Positions 22,695 through 34,595 of a stretch of 64,000 nucleotides of DNA are shown in pieces. The stretch is taken from positions 496,001 to 560,000 of the forward strand of contig JAACJO010000004.1 in assembly GCA_013368445.1 (NCBI GenBank), in the 5' to 3' direction. A program made the translations under genes and the position numbers. The stretch is from Leucocoprinus leucothites. Its lineage: Eukaryota > Basidiomycota > Agaricomycetes > Agaricales > Agaricaceae. The notes below the pieces were generated by a model that was not told where the DNA came from, searched no databases, and was given only the letters and a program-made list of their open reading frames with translations. Every line of letters starts with the position of its first letter. Position 1 is the first letter of the stretch.

Positions 22695-25600
22695 CACTCA
22701 CCTCTTGATCTTGATTGCTGAAGGCAAAATCGTGGGCTTTATGCTTTGCGTTGCCATCGTCGCTGCTCATATCCTTGCTGTTGCAAACTTTGCTGTCAAC
22801 AAGCTCTCTGCTACCTGGAGATGGAAGGCTAGGACACGAAGCGCAGCTCAGTAGTATGTTCCGAGACCGACGATCGCTCTTACCACAGTGGTTCCTCCTT
22901 AGCTGCACGTGTCAGAACTGCTACACGCCCCTTCCTTTCTCAGGCCCTCTTTTTCATATCTCGGCTTTCATTTTTGTTTCCCTTTCCCTGAGCGGTGTTG
23001 CTGTTGCTTTCCCTCCTATTTCGGGTACTTCTGCTTAACACAAACTATAGATCCTTTTAGCCTATTTGATAACGTTCCTCGGGACTTTAGATTTAAGGTT
23101 TCATTGAGTGTTTGCGTTGTGAGAAACGAGACCCGCCAATAATCTTGTGCTCCAAGGCCAAATACTTAACCAAGGAAAGTCGACCCTCATCATTATTAGT
23201 CTCCTCTGTCCCAGTATATCGCTACTCCCCGGCCCGCCATTCCAAGGATCGATCTCAAGACTACAGAATTGCTTTTCCGAATTATTGTTTCTCTGGCCAG
23301 ACCCGAAACGCCTCGAGTAACAATCACATAGCATAGGCACTTGTAATTGGCCTTCAGGTATCGGGTAGACCGGGATTAGATAGATATTGTATAGGCAGAC
23401 ACATCGACAAGCAATACCAGCCTTGCATTTGAATCGTCTTACTGATTCGACCGCTACGTAATAGGCAAAAATACGATTGTAGGTCATGCGATTAGACATT
23501 TTATCTATCGAAGTCGCACTATACACAGGCGCACGAAATGCTAAGCTTCCATAGCGAAGTTGAAAGAACACAATTGAGAGATTTCCTGTGGCCAGCTTAG
23601 CTAAAATAGGGAGTTATTTAGTGTAACCAATCGAGGTCCGTGGAAGCGTCTAGATTCTGTGGCCTGCAATTATATACAGAATACTCCACCATGGACTAAC
23701 CGTGAACCCAAACTGTGGTATCAAGGTTGGGGCATAGAGTACAGCGTAATGTGGAGCGTGAGTGTGCGAGGCCGAACGAGGTCGAAGTCGAGCTGTGGCG
23801 TCAAGCTGAATGCAATGATATGAATAGCCTCACGGGCCACCGATCATACCTCCCCCGTGCCCCGCCCGAAACAGTGGATTGAGCGGGGCTCATGCCCGAG
23901 AGCGGGTTCATGAAGTAAGTAAGGAAGCAGCAGTCCAGTCATTAATAATCTAGTCGAATGTCGAAAGGCTCAGCTTAAGTAGTAGATCCAACGTATTCTT
24001 TCAACTGGTGAAGCTTCCTACTAGTTCAGAGAGAGAAGAGAATACAAACCCCGAACCTTACAAGAGAGTGACCTGCCAAATAATTTCCTTGGGGTGTATG
24101 TTATAGTTGAAGCTGAGTTTCCTGAACTCCCAAGTCCACTCGATAAACGTTAATTCAATAAATTGTGCGGTGGTTTTCCCGATGAGGATGACTTTGACTT
24201 TCGAAACATGAACAAAAGCAGTTCCTGGCATGGAACGGCTGAGACAAATTGAAGATAAATTTGAAGGCAGCACAAAGCGATATAGACGGCAACGCTTTAG
24301 GCTCTCACGTCACTGATACTCTCGAAGGTGTTCTGGCATCTGTGATACGGACAGCCACGCGCCCCCAAGCCCTAGAAACTGCTTAAGCCAGGATTGGGGG
24401 GAATTTGTATAAAGCAAAAAGAAACGCTATGATACTCCAACAGTATTGCAACAGATCAAAAAACAACTCCAGATTGTGACTCGTGTGGTCCATTCAACTT
24501 GGAAAAAAAGTGATTTCTTGACTGAGCGCAAATCTTCCTCAACATTCAGAGTGTTGTGCCATTCTGTTCCGCCCCCCCCCCCCAGTCATATGTTGATAAG
24601 CCCCCAGTCAGAATACTTAAGTGACGTCCATAGCAATCCAGTGAATCGACCGCTTTCATGATTTAAGGTAATGCCAAAATCACGAGCCCAGACTTTTCAG
24701 ACCCGGGAACCACGTCGAGTGGCAGTCTATCGTATCTTCACCTTGAGCTACCCTCATTTGCAAATCCTCCTTTGTGAGGACATGCCTCTGGTTCAGAAGA
24801 GCCTTCGTATGGGAGTATGAGACTTGTTTCCTCGTTGGCTGACTGAGCAACCACAACCTGAGTATAGATACACCCCAAACCTAACCCTACACTCAAGGAG
24901 GCAAGGAAGGAAGGACCCTACACGACAACACTATGGGCATGCTTGGTAATAGTTTCCACAGAACGTTTGGGGGGGTGCATGGAGACCAGGCAGCAGGAGT
25001 ATTATGAATAAGTACTTAACAGGGCATTTGAACTCGGGCTTGCGATCTCTTGGTTCCTCGTGCCGCTCAGGCTGGAAAAGGAGTAAGAAAACGACCATTT
25101 TCTGCAGATGAATGCGGCTGGGAGCTAGCGCCACAGAAGGTGATCGTCCCAGTGTTCACGTAACCTCCAGGCCACGGCCGCGCAAAAACGTTGGAATAGA
25201 CAGTGTGATGACTTGGGGCAATTTAGTTGCATCGCCGAGATTGAGGACAGCCCGTGAACATATTAACAAACTCCGACCAAATACTTAAAAGACCGCTGAC
25301 TTTAGTACTACGAAGTTTGGGTTCTGAACTCTGAATATATGAATTTTGATCCTGGCCGGGGGTCCACAAACCTTTTGGCCTAACGCTGGGATATTAACAC
25401 TGGGTACTGTCAGGTGATCTTTGGAAGATCCGCGGGGTTCAAGATATTACCTGGAAACGCAGGATGATGATGCTTAACTAGCTTAACTTGCGAACCCATC
25501 ATCCTATGAAGCATCCACTGGCCGACTGGAAGGCAAATTCACAACCGAATGTGCTGTGAAGCTCGCATCCGGGTGGGTTTCACTATTCCCTTTTGCCATT

Positions 25601-25925
25601 ATAAATTATCAATCCCGAGCAGGCTCAAAATGTATGATTATACGTCTATAATCGCCAAATCAACCGGACCTTTGACACGTTGCTGACATCCCGATTATTC
25701 TTTCAGCGCGTGCAACCCGCATGAAGAGGAAATATCGCACCTCTGTTCTGGAGACATTGAATGTATATCGCAAACGGCATTCTATGGCCCTCATTTCCGG
25801 ATTTTCTAACCCCGTGAAAGCTCATATCCTGAGCCCTGACTGAAATACTGATATATATTATTCAAGATGTACGCTGAATCGATTATCCCCCGTTCCCTGG
25901 CTCATATTTCTCTGCTCAGCTCACA
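22695..25925. other. Gene-poor 3.2 kb stretch
   Basis: Several frames of 60-156 codons exist on both strands without domains or convincing splice structure. A 12-base poly-C run lies at 24572-24583. The right end should contain the promoter of the DUF6534 gene. This marks the boundary between the housekeeping block and the duplicated accessory block. Confidence 0.4.
24572..24583 (+). repeat. Poly-C homopolymer (12 bases)
   Basis: A run of twelve C residues in non-coding DNA. It is likely slippage-prone and its length may differ between isolates or be miscalled. Confidence 0.7.
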
Positions 25926-27420
25926 ATGGTAGACGCTGCTGTCGATCCCACCCTCAAATACTTGGAAATTGGGTCAATGGTCGCTATGGTCCTGTTTGGC
26001 ATGTCAACTGTTCAAGTTTACATGTACTTTACGTCCGTGGTCTACCTTATTGACCTTCGTGCGAGTCTAATACGATAATAGAGAGTGCCTCAGCGATCCT
26101 AAATGGCTCAAAGTTTTCGTGAGTGTGCCACTGCCAATAGTTTCTATGCCACAGGTCAAAGTCAATCTTGAAGCTCCCAGGTCATTGGCATGTGGTGAAG
26201 TCTTACGCTCCCTGCATAACGTTCTTGAATTGACTTTTCCATGCGCAGGCTACTCGAGCTGGCACATACATTCCTCTCTGGCTACTCCATTGTCTCTGTC
26301 AGTACATGATTAAACTCTCTTTTCCTTGTTACTCAACTTGAGCTCTCAGTCAACAGTTACCTATAACGGATCTCTGAACATAACCGTACTCCATCGCGCT
26401 AACGCACTTTCAGGCTTGTTAGCAAATACGATTACGTTCTGCGCACAGGTGGGTGTCCTGTTACTAAAACTATGACCCTCTGATCATTCGTCTCTAGGTT
26501 TGGTTTGCTTATCGACTCCGCAGGCTCTCCGGGCAATTAATCTTCCCATATTTCTGCATGTTTATCTCCCTGGTCAAATGCGTGTCGTTTTATGTAGTGG
26601 TCATCTACGAAATCGTGGTCACGGACGCAAACGGAATATGGAGCCAACTGCTCTTGATCCCAAGCATCTTAGCCTGCGCAGGAGATTTGCTAATCGCTGG
26701 TGGTCTCATTTGGTGTCTATGGACAAGGCACCAAGAACGTATTTTCAGAAGGTGTGTCTATCCCAGAGTCTCACTGGCACTGGCACTCACTGTCCTCCTC
26801 AAGAACCCCTGCAGACAAAATCTTGGTCTGGTGTCTCGGTACTTTCGCCCACTCTATATCTGATCTCAGAGAATGATCTTCTTTCGCCAGAAACCAATTT
26901 GCTAACCTGGTATGAGCTTCGAATTTGTACTAGAAGACGCGTCTAAACTCTTGGATAAGTGTTTCAACATCGTTTACCTTTATCTTTGTAAGTCATCGTT
27001 GCTGCGGCGGTCATCACCTATTAACCAGGGGAATCGCTAGTTTGAGATCAATAAATCAGTCAAAGTCAACTACATATGGATCCCCCTCTCCTTCGTCACT
27101 TGTCGATGTGAGTTTGGATTACCATTACTGTGACTTGGTTTAACCGATCATTCAACAGTATACTCTATGTGTTTCTTTGCCTCGTGAGTTCCATCGGACT
27201 TGCGTCGACCGTGGCCCTTACTTGAGTGTAGACTTATCGCAAAGAAACGCTTAGAGAACGAGCGGCGGGTGTTCTATGTTGATTCCGAATTGGCCACAGT
27301 AAGAGCATTTTTTTCAATCCCCCAGCTCGACTCACCAATTTTTCCCAGGGTGACTCGAACGGCCATAATATGTTTACGGAACTTGCCTTTCCTCCGAGTC
27401 GGACTGCAGGAAGAGTATGA
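25926..27420 (+). CDS. DUF6534-type integral membrane protein, left copy
   Basis: The first six exons are clear: 25926-26032, 26082-26118, 26181-26194 (14 nt), 26249-26297, 26350-26448, 26498-26751. The last ones are also clear: 27232-27298 and 27349-27420, preceded by pieces encoding KVNYIWIPLSFVTC and LYSMCFFAS. The protein has a run of hydrophobic helices (EIGSMVAMVLFGMSTVQVYM; FISLVKCVSFYVVVIYEIVV; LLIAGGLIWCLW) and the family's C-terminal LYSMCFFASLIAKKRLENER. DUF6534 proteins are seven-helix membrane proteins expanded in mushrooms, of unknown function. The stretch 26752-27030 could not be spliced with certainty, so a disrupted region cannot be excluded. A close paralog lies on the other strand at 37129-38675. 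Confidence 0.75.
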
Positions 27421-27613
27421 ATTTCGACGTTTAATCTAAACAGCAGCATATGTGATCGAATTCTTAACTTCGTTAACACGACGCAACATTAGTAAACGAT
27501 AGATAATCATAGTTAGAACGCATCATTCTTTCATTAATACAGACATCGATCGTAATTCTCAAATTAGAGTATCAAACTCTGATGATAAGATTAGGCATCG
27601 ACGAATTGTAATG

Positions 27614-29147
27614 CTAATGATAGTTGATGCACTTGTGGCCTGATTGATAATCATGGCCATGACGATGTGGCGTTTGCCTAGTGCTGTGAAAAGACGTAAG
27701 AGGGCGTGCCGAGGAGACAGGCGGAGGAAACGTACCGATCCGCAGACTGGCTAGCCGACTGGGCTCGATAAGACTTGGGTCGTTTTGTGTGGTGCTTCAC
27801 CATACGAGACGATCCAGGCGAGCATGCCGAAGGAGCGGAAGTGGAATTGGCTGAGTCTGTCGAGTTTGAAGGGGCAGGGGTCGGAGATAACGGCACATCA
27901 CTGGGCATCGCGGAGTCTGGAGCGAGCGAGATCGAGGACGAAGATTGAGTTGTGTCCGACGAAGGGCTTGTCAACACTCCAGATCCATTGATGGCTCCCG
28001 CAGATGAGGTATTTGAATTGATTAGTTGCTTGCCTTGTGCACTCTCGAATATATCGTCCTGGGCACCGTCTTTGAAGCCGTAGAGATCGTTGTAGACGGG
28101 GGGATCAAGGGGACCCTCGAACATCTATGCAAAGAACATCGTAAGTCTTGTATATATACAAAGAAATTAACTACACGAACATTATTGCGCTCTTTCTGGT
28201 ACCAGTAAAGAGGCTGCTTTGCTCCTATGGTGCAGTTGTTCGGGTTCCCGGAACGTCCGGTGGCAGGATCGTGACCGCATCTGAACAGAAATTAAGCGGC
28301 TGCGGTCATCGCGTATATAGCAATCACAAACCTTTTTGCCACCTGCGATTTCGCAAGGGCAGGGGCATCGGGTTTCGCTCCCGTAACATCGCAGTGGAAG
28401 CCATTCATATAAACTAGAATAGTGTCAGGTTCGCGTAATAGGAGGCGAAGTGTTGTAGTTACTCTGAGGAGCTCCACTATCGGGAGCATGGATCCAGAAA
28501 AAGGCACATGTACACCCGCCTTTAGGGCAAGCGGGCATCTGAGCAGGGACCTAGAAGAGTGAGATAAATATTCCAGCAGTTCGGTGTCAGATACGAAGGC
28601 CACCTACGGCGAAATCCGTGAACTTATTCCAGACGCAGGTGTGATTGGCACTAAAGATCACGAAATCCTCCGGATTGACCTTCTTCGCGTCGCTCTTCTG
28701 GGCAATGGCAAGGGCACAACCCTCTACGTCCCCCGCGTTCTCCGCATGCCACTGCGTAGACGGGGAACCGGGGCAAGGGGAGTCAGGTTGACCTTTGTTG
28801 TCGATGGGGCCGCTGAGGTAACAAGATTGATTCAATATCCAGAGGGATGGAACAATATGAACGTACCCAGATGATGCGTTCCAGCTCGTGTACCCCTTGT
28901 GGCAAGTCAGCTGTGACGTTATACTGCCACCTGCGGGGAGGTTGAACACGTCTCCAGCGTTGGGTGGATAAGCGAGATGATCGTGGAACCACCACTTATC
29001 AAAAGTGAGGTTCGCAAGAGGGTCGACCGGTCGATTATCACCTTCGGATTGATTAAAACCGTACATGCTGGGGTGCCAAAACGCAATGTGGCCAGCCACG
29101 TTCTGCGCTAAGGCAGCACAAACTAGGAAGAGGATCCCGTTCTTCAT
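27614..29147 (-). CDS. AA14 lytic polysaccharide monooxygenase (xylan-active family) with Ser-rich and His-rich tail
   Basis: Exons: 29147-28867, 28812-28608, 28550-28463, 28413-28332, 28280-28181, 28124-27736, 27683-27614 (404 aa). A signal peptide ([19 protein letters not shown]) is followed directly by [14 protein letters not shown], so the N-terminal His of the copper brace is in place. AA14 hallmarks follow: [68 protein letters not shown], and [13 protein letters not shown] then [18 protein letters not shown]14 enzymes are secreted, copper-dependent, and were described as oxidising xylan on cellulose. After GAQDDIF comes a ~110-residue Ser/Pro/Thr-rich linker. The last intron is optional: skipping it ends the protein at 27678 instead, while using it adds a His-rich tail (TPHRHGHDY). 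Confidence 0.88.
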
Positions 29148-29258
29148 GGTGAAGGATCGTCGAAGTCGAAGCGAATGAACGGGGGGAGGACCAGCCGGAG
29201 TCCCAAAGGCAGTAAAACGAGAAAAAGGTAAATCAAAGTTTTCCTCTCGGTTTTTACT

Positions 29259-29266
29259 CTTTTATA
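29259..29266 (-). promoter_or_regulatory. TATA box (TATAAAAG) of the AA14 gene
   Basis: The minus-strand sequence TATAAAAG is about 112 bases before the ATG at 29147. This is a strong core-promoter match, as expected for a highly inducible secreted enzyme gene. Confidence 0.5.
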
Positions 29267-31064
29267 CGATGGAAAAGAAAGTAATGTGTGCTTTTGTTTG
29301 ATAGTGGACGTAGCCCATCGTTGCTACATAGCTACAGCCGTAGCTTTCACCAGACCATAAAGGTACCTTGCTTGTCAATACCCGCCTGGTTTTGTTGGCC
29401 GGTACTGATATTTTCCATGGCCACTCGATCAACTTTCCTTTTTTTCTGATCCGGGCGGAAGATAGGGGAACGACGTGCGACGGTAATTGGCGGGAGCTCT
29501 CGATGTGGGGCCTTGGGTGCAAAAATGCAGCTGTGCCGTGTCGGCGGCATTGGCATTGAATTCAAGTGCGGCGGAGGAAAATACTGGCATTTATTGTAGG
29601 ATTTGAAGGCATGTCCCAAAGACGCAAAGCATTGGCCCAGGAAATGAGACTTGATGATATCACCTTGTAAGCAAGGGTTGTAACAGCAAACCAGTCCCGT
29701 GCTAAGCCTTAGACCAGACACTCGCCTGCATCTTCCAATGATCCTTCGCCCATGTATACACTTCCGAACACGGTTGTCCATCCTCCGTGCTATTGAATAA
29801 TCTCTGGACTACTCTGTCCTCGCCGTTGAACCATCGGTCCTAAGCAGGTTTTCCGATCACACCAGGATCCCGAGGGCCACCTCAAATTTAAGGAAAGAGC
29901 CTGAGAATGCAGTTGAAGCGGGGGATTCTCAGCTGCGGCCCGTAGGTCCCTCGCCTTGCCGACAATATTGCGCACAGTGCCAAATAGGGTCGGTAATTCA
30001 ATAAAATAGCCGGATTGAATCCTCATATAAGGGCTAGTATTAAGCGCGTTGACGGTATGATCTACCCTAGACAGTCAACGTGGTATTGAAATTAGTAAAA
30101 GTCTACACTGTAATCGTTCAAAAATGAATAAATAGTGGTCTCACCTCGTCAACCTTCCCGTCAAATGCATACAAGACTCGAGATATTGAGAGCATTGGAA
30201 CTTACATATATCCCAAAGGCCACCAACCTCTTCCTAAACGGCAATAAGTGGTTGTGTTGGACATAGTTAAACGTTAAACGTTCGATCGGAGCTTGGGTCC
30301 TTTGTGGTAGAAGCGTCCCGCCCAGTTGCTTGCTGCGTTTCTACGTCACCAAGTGCATGGATTCAAGAGGATTGGCTGGGTAGGCAGAGTGGGTGTTTTT
30401 CAAACGGGCTGCGTTGGGATGTGCCACTTCGCCGAGGTTTCCTTCCTCCAGTGAATACGAAAGGTGTGCGCATCGCCGCCCCTAAGTGATGCAAACCAAC
30501 ACAAAAATCTCGACTACACGATTAAGGTGCTTTCCGAGTCGTTTCTACTTGCGTGAGCAGCGCTACACGGACCCGGGTCCAAACTATAGGTGGGCGGTTT
30601 CGTTTGGCGAACACTGGCACATGGAGAACACTTTGCAGATACACGCTTCATATAGTGAGCACTAAGAGGACGAAACTTGCCGAGCTAAGCAGACAACCAA
30701 TCACGGGTGTTGTCAATGCAGCATTTCTCTGAACTTCCGCTTATTCGGGCTCGAAATTTGAACCTAACTCGACCTCCATTCCACTACCTCAGTCACTGAC
30801 TTCCCTTTAGGTCTCGTCTCATCAGAACATACCCGTGTCAATATCAGGTATCCGTGACAATTAAATCGTCACCTTACATCACTCTACTGCTCGTAGGCAT
30901 TGCGGGAAGCGCCCGTACCTCGGCGTTGACGGGGTCAGACGCCTAGTCCCCTGCAAGCCACCAACCCAGCACATGGTGGAATCAGTTGAATTCCTTAAAA
31001 TAAAATACAAGAACACATAACGGCCGAAGGCACGCAGTATCACCCCTTCACCCCTCCAATTCAT

Positions 31065-31097
31065 ATTCAACCTACTTAACCATTCAACCTACTTAAC
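31065..31097 (+). repeat. Short tandem duplication, 2 x 17 bases
   Basis: The unit ATTCAACCTACTTAAC with a joining C occurs twice head to tail, just past the 3' end of the left P450 gene. It is probably a recent slippage event in the 3' UTR. Confidence 0.6.
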
Positions 31098-31103
31098 CAG
31101 CAC

Positions 31104-33244
31104 TCAGTAGCCAGCCGTATCCTCTGTAGCCTCAACAAGCTTCCTCGCATTATCCGATCGCGGGGTAATAATGCACTTGTACGGCTTCAAATGCAAGACA
31201 TCAGCTTTTATATAAACCTGCTGCAACTTGATTAAGTTCCCAGCTTCGTCATACGGAAGACCGATATTGAATGACGCCAGGACGGCAGCTATTGATAGCC
31301 ACGCCTGGATAAGTATATCAGTCGAAAGCTCAGTCAAAGATCCGAGCACCAGCTCATGAGGAACTTACAGTGTTGATAGCGAGGTACCGGCCAGGGCAAA
31401 GTCTTTATGGACCTTAGCTAGACTGTCTTGACTGACCAGGGTATGGAGACTACACACCTTCTACCGAATCCGAAAGCGAGTGCGCGCGAATTCTCCCTTA
31501 ATTCCCCGTTTTCATCAAGGAATCGTTCCGGAATGAATGCCTCCGGATCTTTGAACTTAGTTCTATCGTGTGACATAGCCCTTAAATTCAAAAGCATAAT
31601 CATTCTTTCATATATCAACCCAAATAAAACAACACAAAGACGCACCAGACATTCGGATAGACAATACTCCCTTTCGACATTGACATTATCAAAATCAGCA
31701 AGGCTCTTGAATTGGCTCGATGTTCGGATAACCTCACCTTTCGGGATGAAATACCCCTTGTAAATATCATCTTCCTCTGCCACATGTGGTATCGTCAGGG
31801 GAGACGGCGGCAACCACCTCAGCGTTTCTCGGAAAATGGCGTCAATATAGGGTAATGAGTCTTGATCCCCGAATGTAGGGAGCCGATCTGGGCCAATAAC
31901 ACGATCGATTTCTTCTTGAGCTTTCCGCTGCTTCTCCGGAAACAGCGACATCGCGAAGAAGAAACATTCTAGTACCGATACGACCTGCGCATGTCAGTGG
32001 ACAAGGTAAATATTTTGAAGTAGTGGATGTCGTACTGCGTCCGTTCCGGCTGCGAAGGACGTCGAACAAGATGAGGAGTGAGATGAAAATGAGTAGTGTA
32101 TTATCATAATGGACACACCAGAGAATGCAGTTCCCCCTATGCCTTTCATGGACTCCTCTCCTAAAACATTCGATTCCAAGAATGATCTAACCAATGATGG
32201 TTTGGTATTACCATCATGCTAGTAGAAGAAAAATGAGCACCATAATTTAGTGTGCAGCCCTGTTGCTATCTGCGGACCCACCATGCTTTTCCTGACATAC
32301 TCAAATGGAATATTAAGCATATCCTTCGTGAACTCCCGACAGTCATCTACGACCTTGTGGAAACTTGTCCCCGGGACCCAGCGGGGAAGATATCGTAATA
32401 TCGGAAAAACATTGAGTGCCGCTACGGACGGATTGGTCCCGTTATCTATCAGATGGGTGATTGCACGTTCAACGGTCTCGACTATGTGATCATTCTTCGG
32501 TTGGGCATCGTATCCATACGCGATTTCGAGTATGATTGCTGCACTGAGCCTGCGGGAGAGGTGAGGGATCAGCATGTAGGAATGACAGTGCGACAAGTGG
32601 AAGTCGGCTGACGTTTTGTAGTGATCAGAAAAACTCTCTGGGTCCGTCAGGAGCTGGCGTAGCATAGCATAAATCTTCGTGGTTTGGATCGGCAGGAAAC
32701 GTGTGACTGATTCCCGTTTGAATGTCTGTTGGAAGAATCTACGCTCATCTCTCCATCTCTCGCTCTTTTGCATTAACCCAACGTTGAACGTCCACCCAGC
32801 TCTGGCAGGAATCATTCAGAATAGTTATCATCAGTTTGAACGACACAACTCACAATTCAATCAGTGGTACTCTCGCACGATCGCTGTACATCCCAGCTCT
32901 CTTTTCAAGCAGCTCTACTGTGTCTTCGACCGAGTTGAGTATAACTATTCGCTTGCCTGGTAAAGTAAGACTCAGGATTTTGCCTGTGACCCACAACAGG
33001 CGGAGATTAGTACACAAATAGCAGGCACGATTTGAAGCTCACTTTGATACACGTCCTCCCAGTTCATGTACAGTAGCCATGGCTCAAGAGCCATAGTATC
33101 AAAAATATTCCCGATGAACGGCCAAGGTTTGGGCCCGGGCGGAAAGGGTGCTTGCAGGGGCTTATGGCGCCTTACAAGGGCAATAAAACCGCCGACGAGC
33201 AACGTGGTCACGACAATTGTCCAGTAAGGGAGTGCGTCTAGCAT
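31104..33244 (-). CDS. Cytochrome P450 monooxygenase, left copy
   Basis: About 11 exons, protein about 511 aa. It starts with a membrane anchor (MLDALPYWTIVVTTLLVGGF), then the Pro hinge FPPGPKPWPFIGN. The I-helix motif AGTDA lies on its own 14-nt exon near 32050. The K-helix ExxR is in DAIFRETLRWLPPSP, the PERF motif in AFIPERFLDENG, and the haem-binding loop, restored across an intron, reads FGFGRRLCPGRYLAINT with the haem-ligand Cys. All key residues are present, so it should be an active ER-bound monooxygenase. The substrate is unknown. It resembles basidiomycete P450s labelled O-methylsterigmatocystin-oxidoreductase-like. It is transcribed divergently from a close paralog starting 1.35 kb away, and the two share every intron position checked. 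Confidence 0.92.
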
Positions 33245-34595
33245 CGTTGTAGCAAGCCAGGCCGCCGTCGGAAGTAGCAGGGACAGGCTGAGGTACTGGG
33301 ACTTGACGAGGGGTATTTTCCTGTTCCTTCATTCATATACCAACCTCCTTATTGCCCGAAATAAAGCAACCGAAGGGAGATGTAGATAATGAAATGTTTA
33401 GAAAAGTATAGCGGCGTCTTTTGGAATGCATGCATACTGTGACCGTAGTCATTTAGGTCGTCTTCCTTAAAGGCATTTCCTGAGCGAGGGAACGGTCACT
33501 GATAAGAATGGGTCTTCAAACAAAACAAGTAGTAGTGTCGAAACCTTTATGAATGGGCACTTGTCGTTCGCTAGACGCGTAAATGTGAGGTATGTGATCT
33601 GATAAAAGCGAATATTGAGCTTGAGTGACCATCTAGGCGCAAGAGCATGAGGACAAAGATGTTCAATCTGGGACCAAAGGAGAATCCAGTGGAAGACCCG
33701 GCTGACAGTTTATGTCGTTTGGCCATCAATGCATCACCAGTGGCTGTGTGAAAGGCTGGGGACCCCACTGTCCTCCTTCACACATACCACTTCGCCTCAG
33801 CTGTTGAGAATAAATCATCGCATTCTCATATCTCTCTCACAGGCTTTGTAAATTACATGGCTCTCGGAGAGAACAGAGTGGAAATACTCCTCATTGGCAT
33901 TACCTCTTGGCTCTGGAGGGAAGCACCAGTAGGCAGAACCTTGTGGGCACTGCCGTGCTTGACCTCTTGCTATGTCAGAACAATCCTCAAGCTAATACCA
34001 AGGATTAAGTTCTTTGGCTCAGGCCCTCAAAGTGCCAGTTTTGTTCCCACTCAGCAGTAGTCCTCTTCACAATAGAATGCATGCTAAGTTACCACTGGCA
34101 GTCACGAAACCTCACAGAGTTTTGCCTTCAACCTTTTGGTATAATTCTCCTTATCTCACTCTACTCGGCTTGAAAGCGATTTCTTATCAGTGTTGATCCG
34201 TTCCTTCAGGGAGTGTCTTGAAGGACCTACTGCGACTCGCAATAGCCAAAGCATGCATACATATCACACGACGGCGTTCGGTCTCTCCAAACATTTCAGC
34301 GTCGGAGCATCCCCTCTCGGTCATCTCAGGTCCAAAGAGACTTAACTCAATGGAGGCTACACTCTTTGGTCACCCTCTGCATCTGTGAGTGTAGTACAGT
34401 GACTGTTTGGGTAACCAGGTAATTAATATATGATGGAGACAGGGCGGCACTGTCAAATCTCAGAGCTTCAACCTGCGACATCGAATCCTTTGTGGCTCTT
34501 TTTATACGCTTCCTCAGAGACATTGGCAGCAGAAGCCACTCGCCTTCAAATTCTTGACTTCACTCGACATAACAGAGGCCCGACTCGCTGGAACA
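33245..34595. other. Shared upstream region of the two divergent P450 genes
   Basis: This 1.35 kb lies between the two head-to-head P450 start codons, so both promoters are here. A TATA-like TTTATACG lies at 34501-34508, 95 bases before the right start codon. No gene of its own was recognised, and I did not see an obvious mirror-image sequence at the centre. Confidence 0.45.
34501..34508 (+). promoter_or_regulatory. TATA-like element of the right P450 gene
   Basis: TTTATACG preceded by a T-run, about 95 bases before the ATG at 34596. The match is weak and is listed as the best candidate core promoter. Confidence 0.3.

Larger units (their letters stand above)
29148..31103. other. Intergenic, 2 kb, downstream of P450 and upstream of AA14
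   Basis: No convincing gene. It contains the AA14 promoter at its left end and a short tandem duplication near 31065-31097. Frames of up to 144 codons lack any motif. Confidence 0.4.

Noticed and set aside
23101..23571. 156-codon minus-strand frame
   Set aside because: Composition and residue order look random, with no start context, splice partner or motif.
24881..24890. Telomere-like CTAACCCTAC
   Set aside because: Only about one and a half units of the telomeric hexamer, inside ordinary sequence; expected by chance.
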